DNA from: Trifolium pratense
Taxonomy: Eukaryota; Streptophyta; Magnoliopsida; Fabales; Fabaceae
Assembly: GCF_020283565.1 (NCBI RefSeq)
Contig: NC_060059.1
Span: 31,112,838-31,176,837, forward strand
Reading direction: 5' to 3'
DNA length: 64,000 nt
Shown here: one piece after another, positions 1 through 9,800 of the stretch
How positions within the stretch are numbered: position 1 is the stretch's first letter
Layout: each line of letters starts with the position of its first letter
Program-made: the position numbers and the translations under genes
Notes under the pieces: model-generated
Told to the model about the DNA's origin: nothing
What the model saw: the letters and a program-made list of their open reading frames with translations, nothing else
Databases searched by the model: none

Positions 1-1867
1 ATTCCTTTGTAAAAATTGAAAATTCAACAAGTTACCATTTTTTCAGCAAGATAAACACAAAAGTAGTGATGGAAATTGAACATGAACATGAACTATGAAA
101 CTAACTATAATAAGATAAGACAAGATAAAAGATGAAATTTTTAAGACATTTATTCACACCCTTTTGATTGAAGATTCAAAGAACATGAAAACAAGGAAAT
201 TTTAATGAAATTTGAAGATCAAAATCATGGCTTTAATGTTACACCGACATGAAACATCACAACCAACATAAGACAAACAAAACTAACCAAAAAAAAAAAA
301 AAAACCTTTTTTTTTTAATTTGTGAATTTGTGAATTGATTAATAAAATGTGATTATATTAAAGAAATGTGAAGACCCAGAAAATGGAAATATCCAGAAGA
401 CAAAACAAGGTTCTTAGGCCTGTCCCCTATAAAAGAATGAATATCAATAAACACAACAACATAAAAATAAAAATAAACACTTAAATAAACATTGGAACTT
501 AAAAAACATATGTGAAGCCATGTTTGAAGTGAATAAAACAACCACAAGAAAACAAAAATTAAGAACAAAACATCCTTAGTGAAGGAATAAACATTGAAAG
601 GGGTAACAAAATCACTGTCTACTAGAAAATAATGTAGCCATAAAAAAATTCAAAAAAAATAAAAAATATTGTTTTTTTTTGAGAAAAAAATAAAAAATAT
701 TGTTAATGGTTAATTAATGCTAAAAATTAATGTTAAGACTATAGAGTAAAAATTATATCTTTATTAAATGCCTTGAAGTGTAAACAAAGTAAAAAATAAA
801 AAAATGAAAACTCACCAACCAAAGTACAGTACCAAACAACTAACAAGTTAACTCACTCAATCATCTATAGTTTACATGAAAATGAAAAAAAATCAAAACT
901 TGAACTTACCCTTATGCTTATATCAAGCTAATTAACAAAGTAACACATGTGAAAGCAATGAGAGAGTGAAAATAGAAGAAGGGTGTGAATAGCAATGAAA
1001 GAAAAATGGGGTGTTTTTGAAAGGGTTCAAAATGAAAATGAAGATGAAGATGATGATGGTGATGAATCTTATACACGCATGCAAAAGAAAAGAGTATAGC
1101 TTTTGGTGTTTTCTTTATCACGTGTAAAAGGCTTTATTACTTCTGCACCTCACTTTGCTTTTTTGATTAGGTGTTCACTGTGATGTTTATAACTCTTGTT
1201 TATATTTATGCAAAAAAACAAAAGAGAGAAAGAAACAAAGAAAATGAAAAAGAAAAATAAAATGTAGTAAAAATATATTTATTTATTTATTGTGTATGAT
1301 AGAGAAAGGAGGAAGAGTAAATGAGTCCAAAAGAGGTACTGAGGATTTTAAAAGCAATCATACAAGGAAGAAGAATAATTCGAACTTACAGTCATCTCTC
1401 TTGCAGGTTTCTGCTGTATTATTTGTGTTTTTTTATTTATTTTGTTTATCAATTTTTTTATTTTTTTTCTTCAAAAAAAAATTTAATAAAAGTAAGTTTA
1501 TATATTCTACTTTGTTCTCAAATATAAGTAAATATATGTTGATTTGATCTATTTAGTTTAAATTTTAAACTTAATTAATGTATCAACATTGTTTGACTAC
1601 ATTTTATGTATATTAAAAATTGAGGGGAACGGATCATCTTTCGTTAAAGTAATTGACCAGTGAAATTTGGACTATTGAATTGTTTTTGTGTCGGGCGGAT
1701 CAAATATTATAAAAGAATTTAATAGTTCTGATTACTATTGAATTTTTCCTAGTGTAATTTTTACGAAAAAGGATCTCAAAATTGAGATGTGTTGTAAAAA
1801 ATTATATCATTAATCAATTATAAATATTTTAGTTTAATTATTTGTTACACGATTAATCAATCATAAT
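1..1867. other. AT-rich intergenic spacer
   Basis: I see no supportable gene. The stretch is rich in A and T runs (for example 290-320 and 640-700) and holds only short open frames of low-complexity composition. A purine-rich patch at 1010-1065 is made of GAA, GAT and ATG triplets and explains a histidine-rich reading frame on the minus strand. The Tat element begins at 1868, so the last bases here are its target site. Confidence 0.7.
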
Positions 1868-2267
1868 TGATCGTGTTGACCAGAATGATGCGACTTCGCC
1901 GGCGTTTGCGGTGGTTGAGAGCGTTTGAAACCCCTGTTGGAGCGGAGGGGGGTTGTGTACCTGCAGGCACTCCGACGCTCAAGTCAGTATGTGTGTAAGG
2001 TTTTCTTAGCTATAAAAATGCGTACCTTGCAAATGAAGTGGAGATGCATATATATAGCCCCCAGCGCTGGGCTAAGGCCCTTGATGGCATTAATGGCCAT
2101 CAAGTGGCTGCCGGAAAACGGCTTGGAGGCCTTGATGTGCAGTAAATGCTCATCATTCCGGTTTACGGCCGTTACAATACGCAAGAGTATCAGACCGTTG
2201 GAGACTTGCTCGGATCGTTTATGTTCGACACCTTCTGTTGCTCGAGCTCGATGCTCGGCCCAGAACA
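1868..2267 (-). repeat. 3' LTR of the Tat element
   Basis: This 400-bp repeat matches 12662-13061 with a single C/T difference in a CpG (2119 versus 12913). On the plus strand it starts TGATCG and ends GAACA. A TATA-like stretch lies at about 2048-2056. Confidence 0.95.
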
Positions 2268-2283
2268 GGAGCCCCCCAAGTCG
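2268..2283 (-). other. polypurine tract of the Tat element
   Basis: On the minus strand this G-rich stretch, with a run of six G, abuts the 3' LTR. It is in the right place to prime plus-strand DNA synthesis. Confidence 0.7.
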
Positions 2284-2517
2284 TTATGCTCGTAGGCGAG
2301 GGTAATGACTTGAAGCTTTACCGATTCATCTCGATTTGCCGAACATAACAGATCCGAGTTGGGCAGCTGAATTTTCGCAGTGTCCCTGTGGTCAAAGTCA
2401 AGCTTTGGAAAGGGAAAATCGTTTATTCCAAGTGGTCAATCCTAGGTTTCTGCAGCCGCCTCTCGCATTTATGGGATGTCAGGTGTGGTGACTGGTCCTT
2501 TGGGCGGCAAGTTTTGC

Positions 2518-2525
2518 TATAAATA
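2518..2525 (+). promoter_or_regulatory. TATA box of the small antisense gene
   Basis: TATAAATA lies 47 bases before the ATG at 2572, on the strand opposite to the retrotransposon genes. The spacing suits a short 5' leader. Expression is not shown by sequence alone. Confidence 0.6.
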
Positions 2526-2571
2526 CTTGCTTATCCTTTGGCTTCCCATATCGTGAGTTTGAAGGCTAGCG

Positions 2572-2928
2572 ATGGATAATAGGGATTCCAAGAAGGTTGT
2601 TGCTGATGGCTCTGAGTCTCGAAGAGGGAAAAAGAGAGTGGAGGTTCCTAAGCCTGCGCCGGCTCGTTCTCAAAAGGGGAAAGAAGCTAAGGTGATGTTC
2701 CCTTCCTCGGATACTTCTGATACCTCAAGTTCCGACGAATCGGCGGATTTCATTGGGGCAATCGAGGAGTTCCTGAGGGCTCGTCAATCTCCCTACCTCT
2801 ATCCTCCTGGCCCTGCCTCTGGCGAAGGAGGGTCCCAGGTTGGGAAAGAGGCTAAGATATGGCCAGAGGAGGTGCTGTGGACTGATTCGGATTCCGCAAT
2901 TAGCTCAGGTTCCGAGCACGAGGATTAG
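2572..2928 (+). CDS. small antisense gene in Tat 3' region, hypothetical 118-aa protein
   Basis: This reading frame is on the strand opposite to the element's gag-pol, between the 3' LTR and the larger antisense gene. The N-terminal third is basic (KKV, RRGKKR, and proline-lysine stretches at residues 8-40), resembling a nuclear localisation signal. The middle is serine, aspartate and threonine rich (about 45-60), followed by a short possible helix with IGAIEEFL at about 63-70, and the C terminus is acidic and serine-rich. I recognise no family. Support for a real gene comes from the layout: a TATA box 47 bases before the ATG, a good start context (GCGATGG), and an AATAAA signal 50 bases after the stop. 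Coding use across Tat relatives would confirm it. It could be a decayed remnant of a longer antisense gene. Confidence 0.5.
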   Translation: MDNRDSKKVVADGSESRRGKKRVEVPKPAPARSQKGKEAKVMFPSSDTSDTSSSDESADFIGAIEEFLRARQSPYLYPPGPASGEGGSQVGKEAKIWPEEVLWTDSDSAISSGSEHED

Positions 2929-2977
2929 GTGCTCGGTTCCCCTTGTAATCCTCTTCCCTTTGTAATGGACTATCATT

Positions 2978-2983
2978 AATAAA
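2978..2983 (+). terminator. poly(A) signal of the small antisense gene
   Basis: AATAAA lies 50 bases after the stop codon at 2928, followed by T-rich sequence. It fits plant 3' end formation for the small antisense unit. Confidence 0.5.
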
Positions 2984-3551
2984 ATAATTCTCCTTTGAAT
3001 TTTCCGAGCATAGTTTATTTACACTCATGCTTTATGTATGCTTTTGATTTAATAATGTCGAGGATTTTCCGAATGATTCCGAGCGGACTTTTCGATCGAA
3101 AAATTATACTCCTTGTTCGAGCATGTTTTCGATTTTACGAATTTGTCGAGGAGCGCGGTGTTCTTATTCGGTTGCTGCGGCCTTCCCCGTATTTTTAGCA
3201 AAGAAATAAGGGGAAGGATTCCGAGGATCTTGCGTTTCCTTATTTGGTCGCAATTTTCTCGGGATGTGGTGTCTTGGATTTCGCGAGATTTGCGCGAGCA
3301 GACGGATGTGACTTGAAAGGACGAGTCGCTTCGTTTCCTTTCGCCACGTGTAAAGACTGTTCACATAGCACTTGAGTGGCTATAGCTGAGATTTGAATCT
3401 CGAGGTCGTCTTGAACCGTTGGATTTTCGCGCCCTTTCGTTTATCCTGAGATTAAATCTGAGCCACTTGATCGTGATTGATCCGGACCGTTGGATCGATC
3501 CTGTGGTTCAGATGGGAGCGGCGCGGGTTTTCCTGTACGGTCGCGTTGGCC

Positions 3552-3559
3552 TATATATA
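3552..3559 (+). promoter_or_regulatory. TATA box of the large antisense gene
   Basis: TATATATA stands in GC-moderate sequence, about 570 bases before the ATG at 4130. The leader between them contains a well-formed intron (donor at 3702). The upstream 130 bases hold GATC-rich imperfect repeats around 3470-3500. Confidence 0.6.
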
Positions 3560-3701
3560 GGAGGGAAGGTTTTTCGTTTGAAACTTTACAGTTTCTCACC
3601 TACTTTCTCCATCATTTTGCTTTTCCGGTTCAAGCTTTCTCTGGTGGTTTTGCTCTTTTTGTACTACAAACTCCTCACTCCCATCTTCATTTAATCAACA
3701 A

Positions 3702-4129
3702 GTAAGTGTTTTATCCTTTTTAATCTTTGAAGATTTTGCTTTGGATTTTACTTTGATTAAGTAGTTAGTTGCGTGGTAGGGGTTTGTAATTTTGTTTCCT
3801 GTGTAGCCTGGGTAGTCCTTTCGAAGGTTGTAGGTGGTGATTAGCACCCTTTTCCCCCCAAACTAAGGGTTTTTCGCGGTTTATAGGCGAGAAATCGCTT
3901 TTTTTACCAACTGACGGTTGGGTTTTGGCTTAGAACAGTGTCGAGCACCACATGCGTTTCGTGCTCGGTTGTTTGATGATCTTAGCGCTCGGAGAAATTG
4001 TTTTGTCACTTTTAGTTTCCGTGTAGTGTTTTGTTTGAGATCCTCGCCCTTTCACTTGATTTGGCGGTGGAAGGGTGGATTTGAATGTCGAATTCATTTT
4101 TCCTTCCTCTGCTTTTTCAGGTTTTTTAG
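3702..4129 (+). other. predicted 5'-leader intron of the large antisense gene
   Basis: The donor is GTAAGTG at 3702. The acceptor is the CAG ending at 4120 or the TAG ending at 4129, directly before the ATG. T-rich sequence precedes both. The exact acceptor cannot be settled from sequence. Confidence 0.5.
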
Positions 4130-6155
4130 ATGGCTGAGGGATCTCAAAGTCAATTCACGTTCATAGATCAACAGCCTTCCTCATCAATTCGTATCCGAGC
4201 CGACGTTTCGTGGGTGGCGGATGAACCTCGAGAGACGGCGTCAGTTTATCAGGACTGCGAGAGTGACATCCCGGAGACGATGTGCACGGATATACAAACT
4301 CCTCCCACCGAAGATTTCGAGGTGCGGATTCCCACTGCTCGCCACCGGATCTGCGGCAACTGGGCTTGGGGGACGATTCCCATGTACGAGATTGCCTTTA
4401 AGCATCTGGGAATTCGGTTGCCTTTCACAGATCTGGAGGTGTCCATCTTTCGCCATCTTCACTTGGCCCCTTCTCAACTTCATCCGAACTCGTTGGCCTT
4501 TATCAAGGCTTTCGAAAAAACTGCAGAGTATTTGGGTCTGGGCCCCACCTTGCCTTTATTCTTTTACCATTTTGGCCTTCAACGGAGCTGTCCTCGGGGG
4601 GAACAGGCGAAAGGGAAGCTCGCAAAGGGAGCCCCAGTACCGAGCACCAAGCATGGATGGGTTTCTTTGAGGCAACGGAAACGCCTCTTTGATATGTTCG
4701 ACGAGTCGGTACGAGGGTTCAAGTCCGTGTTTTATGGAGTTAGGCCAATAACGACGAAAGGTTGGAACAATTTCGTTCGTAGGGGGCATCGAATTGATGA
4801 GCTTGGACAGGAAGTGTTTGATGAGCAAGGTCTCCCTATAGAGGAGGATTTTGCTATATTCCCGTTCTATTGGCGCAGGGATCATTATTCCATGTCGACC
4901 AAAGAATTTGTGTTTACGCTGGGAGCGTTATCAGCTGAGGAGAGAGCTGATTATAAAAAATTATTAGAGTTTGTGGAGGGCTTGCCTCCTTTCCTTCTGA
5001 GTGACTCGAGTGGCGAGCCTTTGTTTGGGGAAGATGGTCGAAGGTTGACCTGCCCGAAGGTGATCGCTACGAAAGAGTTGCTCGCCTGTGATACCTCGGA
5101 AGAATTGACTGCTTTTTGGAGTATGCTCGCAGCTTTCTTTTATTTACTTTTTACCAACTGTTTTCGCTTCTTTTATTTGCTCGCCTTCTGTTTTGCTAAC
5201 TGTTGCTCTGGTTTGTGTAGGTACAATGACCAGTGGATCTGCTGCTCTCCGCAAAGCTCGTGCTGCTAAGAACAAGAGGGAGGCGAGCAGTGCTGCTACA
5301 ACTTCTTCTGCCCCTCAGTCTCCCACAGCCTCAAACCTGGATCGCTCGAAGAGGATACGACTGGAGGAGGAGACCTCTTCTCGTCAGGAGCACGAGGTAG
5401 TGGATCTTTCTGGTCAGGATGATCCTCCTCGCCCCGGTCCTCATAGGTTGTCTGCTGGTGTTCCTGCCGATGATTTCGTCCTTCCTCCACTTTATGCTCA
5501 TGAGAAACTGTTGACCGGAGAGACCAAAGTGAAGATTGATCCGGCAGATGAGGCCATCCTCTCGGATATGGGTCCTGAGGGTCTCCGGACTGAAATAGCC
5601 GCCCAGTCCATGGCTCTGCTCAAATTAGTCGAGGTAGCGACTTTTTTGAATGGCCGGGAATGCAAGTATCTGGAGGAAAGGGATGAAGCTCGCAAGGAGT
5701 TGCCTTTGCTGCAGCGGAAGTTGGCAGAATCCGAGGCCTCCTGTATGGTGTTCAGGGAGGAGCGTAAGACCCTCTCGGCCAATCTCAAGGAAGCGGAGGA
5801 TAGGCTCAAGACGGTGTCCGAGGAGAGGGATAGTGCCGTGCAGAAGGTTGATGAGCAGAAGGGTTTGATTGGCGAGCTGGAAGGGAAATTGGAGAGGCTC
5901 CAAGTCACCGGGGTTGTTGAAGATCGGGAGAAGGAGCTCGATCCTCAAGGGGAGTATGCTTCCTCCTCTCGTGCTGATCTGATCGCCAAGATCCAGGAGC
6001 TTGAGTCCAACATGGTGGCTGCTGCGGCCTTTAGTTTTAACAACGCGGTGGCTCAGCTCAGGATTCTCAACCCCAGCTTGATCGAGGAGGGTTTGGATGA
6101 GGAGAAGGAGGTGCGGGATGGAGCTATTGTCACCCCTCCTGATGATGAAGTGTAA
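4130..6155 (+). CDS. spliced antisense gene of the Tat element, gypsy-type transposon domain plus coiled coil
   Basis: Two coding exons, 4130-5120 and 5221-6155, are joined by a 100-bp intron (GTATGC donor at 5121, GTGTAG acceptor ending at 5220). The junction codon splits 1+2 and stays in frame, giving 641 residues. Residues about 75-290 have the pattern of the plant 'putative gypsy type transposon' domain (Pfam PF04195 family, by recognition): a WAWGTIPMYE segment, LGIRLPFTD, LAPSQLHPN and LGLGPTLPLFFYHF. Residues about 335-400 are basic and serine-rich. Residues about 500-566 form a charged heptad-like coiled coil. It has its own TATA box and leader intron, and it converges on pol, ending 706 bases from the pol stop. 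Tat elements are known to carry extra ORFs, some antisense; the function is unknown. Without splicing the frame would stop at 5269. Confidence 0.8.
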
Positions 6156-6861
6156 ATTTATTTTTTCTTCTTTGTTTCGCTCGGGCACTTGCCCTTTTTG
6201 ATGTAACCGACAATTATGGCCCTTCGGGGTCTTTAACTATCAGTACTTTGATTTATTCTCTTGCCTTTTTACCTTTATCTCATATCTAGACTTAGGCTTT
6301 GTATGGCGATGTTTTCAATTTCCTCTGAATGTCGAATCGGCCGTTCGTATGCTTCACCGTTTTTAGGTTCGTGCCTTGATTATTTTTTCGTAGCGACGAC
6401 CTGTATTCCTGTGCTCGACTAGCTTTGAGGTTTTTAACTTGGTAAATTTCCAAACATTCTATGCGCCGAGCTATGTAATTCTTCGCGCTAGTGTGTGTCT
6501 GGATGGTGGTCATCGTTATGATAGCTGGTACCATTGATGCCGAACTCAGAAGGTGCGGGGAACCATTCTAAGTGTTTGGAGATGTTAATCCAAACTGACA
6601 ACGAGGAGAGGGGCTGTTGTTAAGCTTTCCTCCTCGGGGTGTGAACATCCCATCGCGAGCTGGGGTTCTACCGAGCGTGTACTACGACGATGGTGTTCCG
6701 TGGTCTAGAACTATCCTCGCCAACATCATCGAGTTCCAAATGCCTCGACTTTGTTTTATGTTTTAAGATTCATGCCCGTACCTAAGCATTCCTCCGTTGT
6801 ATAGGCGTGCTTCTCATGGGCGAAGACACAACCTTCGTCGAGGGATGGCTTGGAGCTTCTC
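6156..6861. other. spacer between convergent pol and antisense gene
   Basis: No gene is supported here. The 706 bases carry the 3' trailers of both the antisense gene and pol, and no clean AATAAA was seen for either. Confidence 0.6.
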
Positions 6862-9800
6862 TCAACTGTAGTATTGTTTGAGCTTTTCGGCATTCCAAGG
6901 TCGTGGAATTTCTTTTCCGTAAAGATCTTCCAAATAATAAGCACCGTTTTCGGTTTTGGCTCGGACACGATAAGGTCCCTCCCAATTTGCCGCGAGTTTA
7001 CCCTCGCGAGAATCTTTTTGGTTGCGTCGGAGTACTAGTGTCCCAACGTCAAATTCTCGCTTGATGACCTTTTTGTCATGCCGTTTTGCTATTTTTTGTT
7101 TCAAAGTAGCTTCTCGGAGGGCTGCGCCGTCTCGGAGTTCCTCCAAGAGGTCAAGCTCCTCTCTGAGCATTTCGTGGTTGTTTTCCCCCTCGAGGGGTAC
7201 TTCTGTTCGGAAGGAGGATGCTCCGGTTTCTACTGGAATTACGGCCTCTGTTCTGTACGTCAGTCGGAAGGGCGTTTCTCCCGTTGTAGAATGTGGAGTG
7301 GTTCGGTAAGACCAGAGTACGCTGTGTAGTTCTTCTGTCCATTTTCCCTTTGCTTCATCCAACCTTCTTTTGAGTCCTCGTAGTATAACCCTATTTGCAG
7401 CTTCGGCTTGGCCGTTCGTTTGAGGGTGTTCGACAGAGGTGAAATGTTGGGTTGTACCTATTTTTGCCATGAATTCTCGCACTTTCTTGTCCGTGAATTG
7501 AGTCCCGTTATCTGTAACGACAACTTGAGGGATCCCAAACCTCGCGAGTATATTGCGTTTGAAGAATCGCAACACGTTGAATGTTGTGATGTGGGCGAGA
7601 GGTTCGGCTTCGATCCATTTCGTGAAGTAGTCGACAGCTACTATTAAGTATTTATTTTGTCCTGCTGCCGTTGGAAACGGTCCTAAGAGGTCCATCCCCC
7701 ACCAAGAAAACGGCCACGGGGATGATAGCGTCTTTAGCTCGTTTGGAGGGGCCAAGTGCATATCTCCGTGGCGTTGGCATTTGTCGCATTTTTTGACATG
7801 CTCTTTTGCGTCTGCTTGCATGGTAGGCCAATAGAATCCTGCTCGCAAGGCCTTTCTGGCCAAGGAGCGTCCACCGATGTGTTGACCGTTTATTCCTTCG
7901 TGGATCTCGCCGAGGATCGAAGCTACCTTGCTTTCCTCGACACACCTTAGCAGAGGGATGGAAAATCCTCGGCGGTACATTTTTCCATTTAGGATTACAT
8001 ATGCGCAGGCTCTCTTTTTTACCTTAGCTGCCTCCTTCTTATCAAGTGGGAGGTTCCCAGTGTTCAGAAATTCGAACACGGGTGTCATCCAGCTGTTGGC
8101 GTCGATCTCGCATATCAGGAATACCTCGGTGGGTTTCACTATGCTTGGTTTGGATAGCGTTTCCTGAATAAGCGATTGATTTCCGCCTTTCTTTTTCTTA
8201 GTGCTTGCGAGCTTTGATAAGATATCTGCTCTTGCATTGTGTTCGCGAGGAACGTGCTTAATTTCGGATTGTCTGAATTTGGTTAATTTTTCTTTGATCA
8301 AGTTTAAATATTCTGTGAGTCGCTCGTCTTTTGTTTGGTATTCCCCGGTTATTTGTGATGCGACGAGCTGTGAGTCCGTGAATATTTTAATTTCCTCGGC
8401 TTCCATATCCTGAGCCAACCTTAATCCTGCCAAGAAAGCTTCGTATTCGGCTTGGTTGTTTGTGGTTGGAAAGGCGAGCTCGAGTGAAACTTCTATGAGC
8501 GCTCCTTCACCGCTTTCGAGTATGATACCTGCGCCACTCCCTTGTGGATTCGAGGATCCATCTACGAAGATGGTCCATTTGTTTTTGTCCGGGGTAGATG
8601 GTGTGGTCATCTCGGCTATGAAGTCTGCTAGCACTTGGGCTTTTAAAGCCTTTCTGCTTTCGAAAAAGATTTCGAATTCGGACAACTCGAGCGACCATTT
8701 TAGCATTCGTCCTGTCATATCCGGCCTCGCAAGGAGTTGCTTAATTGGTTGATCTGTTCGAACCACGATGGAATGAGCTAAGAAATAGTGTCTTAGCTTT
8801 CTTGCGGCCATGACTACTGCTAAGGCCGTTTTTTCAATCTGTAAGTATCGGAGTTCTGGTCCTTGCAGAGCCTTACTCACGAAATAAACGGGTTTTTGCC
8901 CTTGCTCGGTTTCTCTTATGAGAACGGCGCTGATGGCCTCCGATGCTACGGCGAGGTAAAGGTATAGGGTTTCCCCTTCGTTGGGCCGCGTCAGGACTGG
9001 GGGTTCGGATAATGCTCGTTTTAAGTGCTGTAGCGCGTCCTCGCATTCCTTTGTCCATTCGAATGCGGATTCTTTTCTAAGTAATTTGAATAAAGGTAGC
9101 GCGTGTTGAGCGGATTTTGCGACAAAACGAGATAAGGCTGTGAGCATCCCATTTAGTGATTGTATTGATTTCTTTGAGTCCGGCGTGGGAAATTCAAAGA
9201 ATGCTCTGCATTTATCGGGGTTAGCTTCGATTCCTCTTTCGGTTAAGTAAAATCCGAGGAATTTCCCAGCTTTTACGCCGAACGTGCATTTTTCAGGATT
9301 GAATCTCATGTTATACTTTCTCGCTTGGTCGAATACTCTTTTTAGATGGGCTGTATGATCGACTTCCTCTTCGGATTTGACGATCATATCATCCATGTAG
9401 ACCTCGAGCATGTCACCGATTTCATTATTGAAGACTTTGTTCATCATCCTTTGGTATGTGGCGCCTGCGTTTTTAAGCCCGAAAGGCATTACATTGTAAT
9501 AATAATTACCGGATTCGGTCATAAACGCTGTTTTCTTTTTATCGATTTCAGCCATTTTTATTTGATTATAACCCGAGTACGCGTCCATAAACGATAGTAA
9601 TTTAAACCCTGATGAATTATCTACTAGTTTGTCTATGTTAGGTAAAGGGTAAGCATCTTTAGGGCAAGCCCTATTAAGATCGGTATAATCAACACACATG
9701 CGCCATTTTCCATTCGATTTCTTAACAAGTACAACATTGGATAGCCAGGTGGTATACCTAGCTTCCGAAATAAAATTTGCCTCGAGGAGGTCTTTTACAG

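Noticed and set aside
918..1121. Histidine-rich minus-strand frame
   Set aside because: It arises from a GAT/GAA/ATG simple-sequence patch with no further coding support.
1925..2305. Plus-strand frame of 126 codons over the left Tat LTR
   Set aside because: It repeats in the right LTR (12719-13078) and crosses the LTR border; not a gene.
5625..6188. 187-codon minus-strand frame opposite the large antisense gene
   Set aside because: It is the shadow of the coding exon 5221-6155, whose splice and coiled-coil logic explains the open frame.
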